A DNA stretch of 13,275 bases from Mariniphaga sp964624645 (GTDB taxonomy: Bacteria > Bacteroidota > Bacteroidia > Bacteroidales > Prolixibacteraceae). The notes beneath the pieces were generated by a model, which saw only the letters and a list, made by a program, of their open reading frames with translations, had not been told where the DNA came from and ran no database searches. The stretch covers positions 1-13,275 of the forward strand of contig CAZVAD010000075.1 of the NCBI GenBank assembly GCA_964624645.1, read 5' to 3'. Position 1 is the stretch's first letter, and every line of letters starts with the position of its first letter. The position numbers and the translations under genes were made by a program. Shown here in pieces: positions 1 through 6,615 of this stretch.

Positions 1-2
1 GC

Positions 3-572
3 AATTTGTGTTTTGCAACTGCCAATCCCGAGTTGCAGGATGATTTCAAACTGGTATTTGCGCCTATCGACCTTTTCGACTATCTCTATGCTGTTCTGCA
101 TTCGCCGGCCTTCAGGGAGGGGCAGGAAGCGTTTTTGGGGACGCGTTTTCCGGAAATACCGTATCCTGAAAACTCCGGGATTTTCTGGAAGCTGGTCGGG
201 TTTGGCAGCCGGCTCCGGCAGGTTCATTTACTGGAAAGTCTGCCGGATGATTCCGGACTGGAAAAACAGACTGCAGATTATCCGGTTGGTGGGGATAACA
301 AAATCGGGAAAGTGGTTTATGAAAAAGGGAAAGTTTATATAAACCGGGAAAAAATACCCGCTTCCGGGAAGCCGGAAGCGTTTCAGTACTTTGACAATGT
401 TCCAGAAAATGTATGGAATTTCTTTGTCGGGGACTACCAGCCTGCACAGCAATGGCTGAAAGACCGTTCCGGCCAAAAACTGGAACCGGATGATATTTTG
501 TACTACCGGAAAATTATTGCAGCGCTCACCGAAACAGAACGACTAACGACTGAAATGGAAAGAATTACGTAA
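3..572 (+). CDS. Type ISP-like restriction-modification enzyme, C-terminal part (5' end outside window)
   Basis: The reading frame is open from the first bases of the window, so only the last ~190 residues are seen; the methyltransferase and helicase/nuclease parts would lie upstream. The visible part matches the C-terminal target-recognition region of the LlaBIII-like Type ISP family (single-polypeptide restriction, modification and translocation). Recognisable blocks are LFDYLYAVLHSPAFRE, FPEIPYP, FWKLVGFGSRLRQVHLLE, the YPVGGDNKIGKV strand, VYINREK, then VWNFFVGDYQPAQQWLKDR and DDILYYRKIIAALTETERL near the end. The family's role is cutting foreign DNA and methylating the host's own sites. 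The end is natural: the stop at 570-572 follows the usual final helix. The gene converges on the kinase-like gene with 24 bp between stops. A methyltransferase-only homologue sharing this C-terminal domain cannot be excluded without the N-terminal part. Confidence 0.82.
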   Translation, partial: NLCFATANPELQDDFKLVFAPIDLFDYLYAVLHSPAFREGQEAFLGTRFPEIPYPENSGIFWKLVGFGSRLRQVHLLESLPDDSGLEKQTADYPVGGDNKIGKVVYEKGKVYINREKIPASGKPEAFQYFDNVPENVWNFFVGDYQPAQQWLKDRSGQKLEPDDILYYRKIIAALTETERLTTEMERIT

Positions 573-596
573 CTCAGGCACTTCTTTTCAGGCTGC

Positions 597-1313
597 CTAT
601 TCAAAATGTGAAATTATTTTCTTGTTCTTCAGGATGTTCACAATCGCATCAATAATTTCATCGTCTTCCAGCGAAGAATAGTTGAAAATCACGTCAAAAT
701 CTTCATTGGTTGCCGCTCTTCCTGTAATTTTACGGATGAAGTAATTGCGCTTCTCGTCCATCTCTTTTACATATTTTGCAGCGGCTTCCTGTTTCAGGTT
801 CTGCATTTGCATTATCCGGTTGATTCGCCACTCCAAAGGCGCTTCAAGTCTGATGTTCAGCTTGTTCGGAATTTCGCTGAGAATAACTCCGGCAGAGCGC
901 CCGACAATGATTCTCCGTCCGACCCGCGCCAGTAAACAGACTATTCCCTTAAAGATTTTAATCTTTTCCTCCTCTGCAATGTCATAAATGGTTTCATTGG
1001 AAAACGCTTTGGCCACTTCCCGAAGCTTTTTGGCGGTGTCCTCGGAGTATTCGATTTCACCGGATTTAATCTCCCTAATCATATCCTCAACAGCGCCTTC
1101 AAAAATTCCCCGGTCCACCCATTTCCACTCCGCATCTTTTTTGGTGTCAGACATGTAGCTGTAGCCCGTCAGAATTTTGGAGAGTTTTATCGCAATCCGC
1201 TGTGCAGAGCAGCCGGCTTGCCGGGAGATGGTCACCACCGGTCCGGGAAAATCGCCTGTTTCAAGATTGCAATCCGTGATACAACTCAATAGGTTTTCTA
1301 AATAATTTTCCAT
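597..1313 (-). CDS. Cytidylate-kinase-like family protein
   Basis: A 238-residue P-loop kinase-fold protein of the cytidylate-kinase-like (Cytidylate_kin2) family, probably cytoplasmic. The nucleotide-binding start of the fold is VVTISRQAGCSAQRIA (residues ~26-41). A central IIVGRSAGVIL (~135-145), arginines in EWRINRIM (~161-168) and the lid-like MDEKRNYFIRKITGR (~185-199) follow, then a Tyr/Asn-rich FDVIFNYSSL strand near the C-terminus. All of these occur in order in the family. The P-loop is degenerate: it lacks the GxxGxGK(S/T) lysine of true CMP kinases, which is usual in this subfamily, so phosphorylation of CMP should not be assumed. The gene starts 46 bp downstream of the FKBP lipoprotein gene on the same strand with no obvious terminator or promoter between, suggesting co-transcription. 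The ATG at 1313 is preceded by an A/T-rich leader. Confidence 0.8.
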   Translation of the reverse strand: MENYLENLLSCITDCNLETGDFPGPVVTISRQAGCSAQRIAIKLSKILTGYSYMSDTKKDAEWKWVDRGIFEGAVEDMIREIKSGEIEYSEDTAKKLREVAKAFSNETIYDIAEEEKIKIFKGIVCLLARVGRRIIVGRSAGVILSEIPNKLNIRLEAPLEWRINRIMQMQNLKQEAAAKYVKEMDEKRNYFIRKITGRAATNEDFDVIFNYSSLEDDEIIDAIVNILKNKKIISHFE

Positions 1314-1359
1314 TCTTAAAAGTTTTAGCGTTGATTATTGATTTTTTAAAATTCCTGAC

Positions 1360-1863
1360 TTATCGTGAAATATCGATCATTTTTACTTTGTAAACCACAC
1401 TTGTAAACGGTGGCACTTCATTGTCTCCTTTGGCGCCGTAAGCATAATCGGAATGGATATATATATCAAACTCTGCCCCTTTGTTCATATATCCGAGGGT
1501 GTTCACAAATCCTTCTACTTTGTGTGAAGGCTTGAATTTAAAATTCCACTCCCCGTTGTCAAATAAATCTTTGGAGTCTTCAAATTTACGGTCGTTGAGA
1601 ATATATCCCGAATAGGATATCGTGCATTCATCCCCTTCCCGGGGCAGGTCGCCGAGCCCTTTTTTCTTAACGACATAAAACACATTTAGGCTGGTAGTGT
1701 CCACATCGCTTCCATTATTTTCAAGCTTCCGGATATAAGCGTTCAGCTCTTCCCACTCCATTTCACGGGTTCTTGGTTCCGGTTCATCCTTGGAACAGGA
1801 AAATCCGATAATCAGCAATATCAGACTGAGCAGCAGGGGGTTTTTATTTATTTGTAAAGCCAT
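1360..1863 (-). CDS. FKBP-type peptidyl-prolyl cis-trans isomerase, predicted surface lipoprotein
   Basis: A 167-residue predicted lipoprotein with an FKBP domain, which would catalyse cis-trans isomerisation of Xaa-Pro bonds at the cell envelope. Residues 1-22 form a signal peptide with hydrophobic core LLLSLILLIIGFS; the lipidated cysteine is C23. The residues after it, C-S-K-D-E-P-E, fit the Bacteroidota lipoprotein export signal for the outer face of the outer membrane. The FKBP fold covers about residues 75-167: ISYSGYILNDRKFEDSKD (Tyr and Phe of the pocket), KVEGFVNTLGYMNKGAEF, and SDYAYGAKGDNEVPPFTSVVY (conserved Tyr of the pocket). The pocket Trp of canonical FKBPs appears to be Phe, common in bacterial members. 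About 50 charged residues separate the anchor from the domain. It resembles GldI-type FKBP lipoproteins in general organisation, but assignment to gliding motility is not supported here. It is probably the first gene of a unit with the kinase-like gene. Confidence 0.88.
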   Translation of the reverse strand: MALQINKNPLLLSLILLIIGFSCSKDEPEPRTREMEWEELNAYIRKLENNGSDVDTTSLNVFYVVKKKGLGDLPREGDECTISYSGYILNDRKFEDSKDLFDNGEWNFKFKPSHKVEGFVNTLGYMNKGAEFDIYIHSDYAYGAKGDNEVPPFTSVVYKVKMIDISR

Positions 1864-1999
1864 AGCAATTTTAGATTATTTCAGCATAAAGTTATAAAAA
1901 TTGACAGGAATTAAGAATAGTTTTTGGAATTAGACTGAAAATAATTTTTCATTTTCAAATTTCATGCGCCCATTCCGGGATATTTCCTGTTGAGATTAC

Positions 2000-2012
2000 A
2001 GACTTGCAGTCT
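2000..2012. repeat. Short palindromic hairpin, REP-like core
   Basis: AGACT-TGC-AGTCT is a perfect 5-bp inverted repeat with a 3-base loop. It is the first of three inverted repeats in the same gap. Short symmetrical cores of this type are typical of REP-like dispersed palindromes, but copy number cannot be judged from one window. Confidence 0.4.
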
Positions 2013-2029
2013 ATAAACTTTTGATTAAA

Positions 2030-2073
2030 CGGTTTGTTTCTGAAAACAGAAAACAGTTTCAGAAACTTAACCG
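2030..2073. repeat. Long imperfect inverted repeat (about 15-bp stem)
   Basis: The arms GTTTCTGAAA (2036-2045) and TTTCAGAAAC (2057-2066) are perfectly complementary with an 11-base spacer. The stem continues outward through CGGTT (2030-2034) and AACCG (2069-2073) across a small T/TT internal loop. No T-run follows on either side, so it is not an ordinary intrinsic terminator. It could be part of a repeat element, a regulatory RNA structure, or an operator pair for the flanking divergent genes. Confidence 0.6.
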
Positions 2074-2083
2074 GAAGTGATAA

Positions 2084-2116
2084 TTTCACGCCGAGCGCAT
2101 GGAGTTTCACAGAGAA
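2084..2116. repeat. Possible remnant of a TTTCACGC..AGAG dispersed intergenic repeat
   Basis: The segment begins TTTCACGCCGAGCGCATGG and ends GTTTCACAGAGAA. It resembles the low-complexity 'TTTCACGC(A/C)GAG' arrays that occur between genes in many environmental bacteria and yield spurious reading frames. TTTCAC occurs twice (2084-2089 and 2104-2109). This is pattern recognition only; a single degenerate unit is present. Confidence 0.3.
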
Positions 2117-2227
2117 GATATTATAAAATTTACCCGGTAATTTTCGGTCAGCACACAGGGGGAGTTTTTGGAAAGAAAGACAGATGAATTTCAAGCAAAA
2201 CTTTTGAGAAAAGATAAATTTAATCAC

Positions 2228-4255
2228 ATGAAAGCACAACATACTAATGCACTGATAGATTCACTTTCACCTTATTTGCTGCAACATGCACACAATCCGG
2301 TAAACTGGCAGCCGTGGGACGAAAATATTTTTTTGAATTCCGGGTCGGAAAAACTTGTCCTGGTGAGCATCGGTTATGCTTCCTGCCACTGGTGTCATGT
2401 CATGGAACGCGAGAGCTTTTCGGATGATGAAGTGGCCCGGACAATGAACGAAAACTTCACCTGCATAAAAGTTGACAGGGAAGAGCGTCCCGATGTGGAT
2501 CACTATTTTATGTCGGTGGTGCAGATGGTTGGTGTTCAGGGGGGATGGCCGCTCAATATCATCACCCTGCCGGATGGCCGCCCTATCTGGGGTGGAACCT
2601 ATTATTCAAAAGAAGACTGGCTGAAAGAGATTATGCCGGTGGTGCGCTATTGGGAAAAAAATCCCGAAAGGGTGAGGGCCTATGCCGAAAGTCTGCAAAA
2701 AGATGTAAAGAAATCATTGCTCCCGAAGGCAACAGACAACATTATTCCGGTTTCACGGCAATTGATCAGGCAGGCAGTGGAAGAGTGGAAAAAGTTATTT
2801 GATACTGAAAATGGCGGGAGAAAAGGCGACACAAAATTCCCGATGCCGGTGAATCTGCTTTTCCTGCTCTATTACGGAAGCATTACCAACAATCAAGAAA
2901 CGCTTGATTTTGTCAACCTCACGCTCAAGAAAATGGCGCGCGGCGGAATTTATGATCAGATTGGCGGCGGTTTTTCCCGGTATTCCACCGATGAAAAATG
3001 GAAAGTTCCCCATTTTGAGAAAATGCTGTATGACAACGGACAGCTGCTCAGCCTCTATTCGCAAGCATATCAAAAATTCAAAAATGACGAGTTTAAACAG
3101 GTTGTTTATGAAACGGCAAAATTTATTGAACGTGAGCTGACCGATGAAACAGGTGCTTTTTATTCATCGCTCGATGCCGACAGCGAAGGGGAGGAGGGGA
3201 AATATTACGTCTGGAAAAGGAGTGAGCTGATGGAACATCTGGGAGAGGATTTTCCGCTTTTTGCCGATTGTTTTCAGGTGAATCCTGCCGGGTTATGGGA
3301 GAATGGAAATTATATCCTGTTTCGGAATGCTTCCGTTAAAAAGCTTTCCCGACGGCATGGAATGACGGAAGAGGAGTTGAATCATAAAATTAAAGGCTGG
3401 AAGGAGGTTCTCCTGAAAGTTCGTGAAAAAAGAGTGCGTCCGGCGCTTGACGATAAAACGGTTACATCATGGAATGCGCTTGTAATTCAGGGACTGACCG
3501 ATGCTTTCAAAGCATTCGGAGATGATTGGTTTAAAGACCTTGCACTGCAAAACGGATTATTTCTGAAAAAAAATCTCATCGCAAAAAATGGAAAAGTTTA
3601 TCATGTGTGGAAACAGGAAAAACGTGCCGTAGCGGGATTTATGGAAGATTATGCACTGACTGCGCAGGCTTTCATTTCATTGTTTGAAATTACCGGAGAT
3701 ATTGCATGGGTAAATACTGCAAATCAACTTGTTGATTATTCGAAAAAGCATTTTTTTGACGAGGATACCGGGTTGTTCCTCTTTTCAGAAAAGGATAAGA
3801 AGCAGGGGATAACCAATTTTTTCCAAAACGAGGAAAATGTTATGCCGGCGGCAAATTCGGTGATGGCAAATAATCTGCACAAGCTCTATCTGCTGGAAGG
3901 AAAACCTGAATATTTGGTTATGGCTAAAAAGATGCTGCACAATGTTACTCCGATATTCAAGAAATACCCCTACTTTTTCTCCAATTGGGGGAACCTGAAA
4001 CTGAAACTGACAGAGCCCTTTTTTGAAATTGCAGTTTGCGGGCCTGATGCATTGAAAAAAGCAGCCGAAATGCAGACGTTCTATCTGCCAAACGTAGTCT
4101 GGGCGGTCAGCGCCGGCAAAAGCGGACTGCCCATGCTGAAAGGGCGGTATGTCGAAGATAAAACGCTGATTTATGTCTGCCGCGAAGGAACATGCCGCTT
4201 GCCTGTTGAGGGAGAGACAGAGGCAATCCGGCAGATCAACGGTGAAACGGAATAA
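2228..4255 (+). CDS. Thioredoxin-domain protein of the YyaL/SPATA20 (DUF255) family
   Basis: A 675-residue cytoplasmic protein of the widely conserved DUF255 family, whose biochemical role is unsettled. The N-terminal thioredoxin-like domain (residues ~1-160) opens with NALIDSLSPYLLQHAHNPVNW and has the CxxC motif C53-H-W-C56 followed by HVMERESF, then KVDREERPDVD and GGWPLN. The rest is an (alpha/alpha)6-barrel-like domain related to N-acylglucosamine epimerases and glycosidases: GGIYDQIGGGFSRYSTDE, PHFEKMLYDNGQLL (~261-274), DADSEGEEGKYYVW, DDKTVTSWNALVIQGL and NEENVMPAANSVM. It ends with the paired-cysteine YVCREGTCRLPV (C651, C656). All conserved blocks are present and length is usual for the family. 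The frame extends upstream to 2168, but the ATG at 2228 is chosen because homology starts immediately after it. Its stop lies 7 bp from the stop of the convergent prolyl oligopeptidase gene. Confidence 0.9.
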   Translation: MKAQHTNALIDSLSPYLLQHAHNPVNWQPWDENIFLNSGSEKLVLVSIGYASCHWCHVMERESFSDDEVARTMNENFTCIKVDREERPDVDHYFMSVVQMVGVQGGWPLNIITLPDGRPIWGGTYYSKEDWLKEIMPVVRYWEKNPERVRAYAESLQKDVKKSLLPKATDNIIPVSRQLIRQAVEEWKKLFDTENGGRKGDTKFPMPVNLLFLLYYGSITNNQETLDFVNLTLKKMARGGIYDQIGGGFSRYSTDEKWKVPHFEKMLYDNGQLLSLYSQAYQKFKNDEFKQVVYETAKFIERELTDETGAFYSSLDADSEGEEGKYYVWKRSELMEHLGEDFPLFADCFQVNPAGLWENGNYILFRNASVKKLSRRHGMTEEELNHKIKGWKEVLLKVREKRVRPALDDKTVTSWNALVIQGLTDAFKAFGDDWFKDLALQNGLFLKKNLIAKNGKVYHVWKQEKRAVAGFMEDYALTAQAFISLFEITGDIAWVNTANQLVDYSKKHFFDEDTGLFLFSEKDKKQGITNFFQNEENVMPAANSVMANNLHKLYLLEGKPEYLVMAKKMLHNVTPIFKKYPYFFSNWGNLKLKLTEPFFEIAVCGPDALKKAAEMQTFYLPNVVWAVSAGKSGLPMLKGRYVEDKTLIYVCREGTCRLPVEGETEAIRQINGETE

Positions 4256-4262
4256 ACCCCGA

Positions 4263-6335
4263 TTAATCCATCAGCTTCATTTTCAGATAGGTGTAAATCT
4301 GTGCATTCATTGTGGCGCGCTGCTCGTTTGTGGATGCTCCCGCATGGCCGCCCTCGGTGTTCTCGTAATAATAGACCGGATATCCCATGCCCTCCATTTT
4401 GGCAACCATCTTGCGCGCATGCCCCGGATGAACCCGGTCGTCGCGCGTGGAAGTGGTAAAGAACACTTCCGGGTAACTTTCCCCTTTTTTCAGGTTGTGG
4501 TAGGGTGAATATTTGCGGATGTATTCCCACTCTCCGGGAATGTCGGGATTTCCATACTCGGCCATCCAGCTTGCACCGGCAAGCAGCTTGTTGTAGCGCT
4601 GCATGTCCAGTAGTGGAACCGCACAAACCACCGCCTGATATAAATCAGGGCGCTGCGTGAACGCCACCCCCACAAGCAGTCCGCCGTTGCTGCCGCCGTA
4701 AATACCAAGTTTTTCGGGAGAAGTGATTTTTCTGGAAATAATATCTTCGGCTACAGCATGAAAATCGTCATAAACCAGCTGCCGATTTTGTTTCAATCCC
4801 GCCTGATGCCATTTGGGGCCAAATTCACCGCCTCCGCGCAGATTGGCCAAAACGTAAACACCGCCCGCTTCAAGCCATGAAACGCCGGTTACGGCTGAAT
4901 AGCGCGGAAGCTGGGCAATTTCAAAACCTCCGTAGGCGTAGAGTAAAACCGGGTTGTTCCCGTTGAATTCCATCGTTTTTTTGTGTACCACAAAATAGGG
5001 GATTTTTGTGCCGTCTTTTGAGGCGACTTCAAATTGGTTCACCTCATAATTTTCTGCGGAAAACCAGGAGGTAAGCGTTTTTAGGAGGGTTGAACCGCCT
5101 GTTTCCGAGTCTCCGCTCCAGAGCGAGTTGGGTTGCAAAAAATTTTGAAAATAGAAGAAAAACTGATTGCTGAACTCATTGGCTGAACTGATGTTTATGG
5201 TTCCAAAATCAGGAGTGTCAATTTTTTTCCGGATCCATTTGCCATCCAGATGACAGGTATATAATACACTTTTCACGTTTTCGAGCATGTTCAGCAAAAG
5301 CCGGTCTTTGGTTGCTGAAATCCCCGAAATGGCGGAACGCTCATCGGGCTGCACCACAAGCTGGAAGTTTTTCTTCCCGGCGAGCAGGTCGTCATAATTA
5401 ATACTGACAACTGAACCCTGAAGAAAATTTTGACCGTTCACCTGCCAGTCGGATTTCAGCTGAAAAATGACCTGTCCTTTGAAAATTACCTTGAAATCAA
5501 TGTCGTCAGGCAAATCCGGTTTGATCAGTTTCCCGTTTTCAACGAAATAGCTTTCGCCCGAATAAAAGGAAGTGCGCCGCATGATGGCCTGATAAGTCCT
5601 CTCCTGCCTTGGAAAAACATATCCCCAAATGCCCATATCTTCCTTTTCGCCTTTGAAAATTTCCTCAGCATCGCTGAGATTTGTGCCGCGTTTCCATATT
5701 TTCACCTGAAGCGGGTAGCCCGATGTGGTGACCCCTTCGCCGAAATCGGTGGAAACCATCAGTGTATTTTCGTCAATCCAGCTTGCTTCTCCTTTGGCTT
5801 CGGGCAGGAAAAAGCCGTTTTCAATAAATTGCCGGGTATTTATATCAAATTCCCTGATTTCCACAGCATCGCCGCCACCTTTGGAAAGGCTGATCAAAAA
5901 TTTGCCGTAGCCGGGATAAAGGCCTCTTGCGCCTTTGAAAACCCATTTAATGCCATCCTTTTCGGAAATTTCATCCACGTCAAGCAGGGTTTCCCATTCG
6001 GGTGCTCCGGTCAGGTAGCTCTCTTTGGTAGTTCTGCGCCAGATGCCGCGCGGGTGCCCGGAATCCTGCCAGAAATTATAAATAAAAGCGCCAAGGACTG
6101 ACGGGTCTGCAATCCGCTCGGATGAATTGAGTATCTCCAGGTTTTTGTCATAAAGCTGCTGGTAACCGGACTGTCCGGTGAAAGCCTGAACGGAGCCGGC
6201 ATTCCACTTTTCCACCCACTCAAGGGATTCGGAGCTGTCCACATCCTCCAGCCACAGGTAAGGATCGGTTTTTTGGTTGCTGCAATTTGAAAAAGTAACC
6301 ATAACTGCAATCAATAAAAGGTGATAAAATTTCAT
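4263..6335 (-). CDS. Prolyl oligopeptidase (peptidase family S9A), secreted, probable lipoprotein
   Basis: A 690-residue serine peptidase that would cleave short peptides after proline. The N-terminal beta-propeller covers roughly residues 25-420, beginning with the family signature DPYLWLEDVDSSESLEWV; the alpha/beta-hydrolase domain follows (~430-690). The catalytic triad is visible: Ser549 in IYGGSNGGLLVG, Asp632 in TRDDRVHPGH, and His664 in ENTEGGHAGAS. VLLYAYGGF and ANLRGGGEFGPKWH, typical of S9A enzymes, are also present. I start at the ATG at 6335 because MKFYHLLLIAVMVTFSNC is a short signal peptide with a possible lipidated Cys18; the in-frame ATG at 6392 would bury the signal behind 19 extra residues. 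The lipobox has an unusual Asn at -1, so lipidation is likely rather than certain. Periplasmic or outer-membrane location fits a role in peptide nutrition. The downstream gene is convergent, so it appears monocistronic. Confidence 0.93.
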   Translation of the reverse strand: MKFYHLLLIAVMVTFSNCSNQKTDPYLWLEDVDSSESLEWVEKWNAGSVQAFTGQSGYQQLYDKNLEILNSSERIADPSVLGAFIYNFWQDSGHPRGIWRRTTKESYLTGAPEWETLLDVDEISEKDGIKWVFKGARGLYPGYGKFLISLSKGGGDAVEIREFDINTRQFIENGFFLPEAKGEASWIDENTLMVSTDFGEGVTTSGYPLQVKIWKRGTNLSDAEEIFKGEKEDMGIWGYVFPRQERTYQAIMRRTSFYSGESYFVENGKLIKPDLPDDIDFKVIFKGQVIFQLKSDWQVNGQNFLQGSVVSINYDDLLAGKKNFQLVVQPDERSAISGISATKDRLLLNMLENVKSVLYTCHLDGKWIRKKIDTPDFGTINISSANEFSNQFFFYFQNFLQPNSLWSGDSETGGSTLLKTLTSWFSAENYEVNQFEVASKDGTKIPYFVVHKKTMEFNGNNPVLLYAYGGFEIAQLPRYSAVTGVSWLEAGGVYVLANLRGGGEFGPKWHQAGLKQNRQLVYDDFHAVAEDIISRKITSPEKLGIYGGSNGGLLVGVAFTQRPDLYQAVVCAVPLLDMQRYNKLLAGASWMAEYGNPDIPGEWEYIRKYSPYHNLKKGESYPEVFFTTSTRDDRVHPGHARKMVAKMEGMGYPVYYYENTEGGHAGASTNEQRATMNAQIYTYLKMKLMD

Positions 6336-6413
6336 ATCTGTATTTTTTATTTTAAACAGGATTTTTATTCTGCTGAAAATCAGTTGCTGCACGGACTAAA
6401 ACTGTAATCAATG

Positions 6414-6421
6414 CAAAATTA
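6414..6421 (-). promoter_or_regulatory. Candidate -7 box for the prolyl oligopeptidase gene
   Basis: On the minus strand this reads TAATTTTG, a perfect match to the Bacteroidota -7 consensus TAnnTTTG. No TTG or TTTG is present at the -33 distance, so the assignment is tentative. It would give a leader of about 70 bases. Confidence 0.3.
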
Positions 6422-6446
6422 GTTGATAATATCGGCTTTTGCCCGG

Positions 6447-6477
6447 TTTGAAGTGTTTTTCTTGAGGATAATTTTTG
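6447..6477 (+). promoter_or_regulatory. Candidate promoter for the CNNM-family gene
   Basis: TTTG at 6447-6450 is followed after 18 bases by TAATTTTTG, which matches the Bacteroidota -33/-7 pair except for one extra T in the -7 box. An alternative pair TTTC-N19-TATTTTCG lies at 6506-6536. Either leaves a leader of 75-130 bases. Otherwise the 280-bp divergent gap 6336-6615 is AT-rich with nothing else recognisable. Confidence 0.3.
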
Positions 6478-6615
6478 CTTTCTTTTTAAATATTTTAAAC
6501 ACTTTTTTCAAATGATGTTTGAATTGTTTATTTTCGTGCCTTGAATATACCCTGTGTTATCTGTTTGAAATTTAAGAGTTAAGAAAACTGATGCCTTCAG
6601 GGTTAAAACCAAAAA

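Larger units (their letters stand above)
1864..2227. other. 364-bp divergent intergenic region with several inverted repeats
   Basis: This is the gap between the minus-strand FKBP lipoprotein gene and the plus-strand YyaL-like gene, so it must hold both promoters. No perfect TAnnTTTG box is seen for either gene: TAACTTTA on the minus strand (1887-1894) and TAAATTTA on the plus strand (2215-2222) are one mismatch off and lack a -33 partner. The middle (about 2000-2116) carries three inverted repeats and a purine-rich segment resembling dispersed intergenic repeats. Open reading frames running through it have no family resemblance and I do not call them genes. Confidence 0.7.

Noticed and set aside
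576..598. AGGCA..TGCCT hairpin between the restriction gene and the kinase-like gene
   Set aside because: A stem of only 5 bp with a 13-base loop and no T-run is too weak to call as a terminator.
1955..2242. 95-codon open frame on the minus strand across the divergent gap
   Set aside because: It overlaps the start of the YyaL-like gene and runs through the inverted repeats. Its translation has no family resemblance and looks like translated repeat DNA.
4171..4626. 151-codon minus-strand frame overlapping the convergent gene ends
   Set aside because: It covers the 3' ends of two confidently identified genes in another frame; the composition is Cys/Arg/Gly-rich noise.
5430..6101. 223-codon open frame on the plus strand inside the prolyl oligopeptidase gene
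   Set aside because: It is fully antisense to well-conserved S9A coding sequence, is Phe-rich without domain pattern, and has no promoter or start context. It is a shadow of the real gene.
6336..6615. Possible small gene or RNA in the gap between prolyl oligopeptidase and CNNM genes
   Set aside because: The region is AT-rich with promoter-like boxes only; no coding pattern or strong stem was found.
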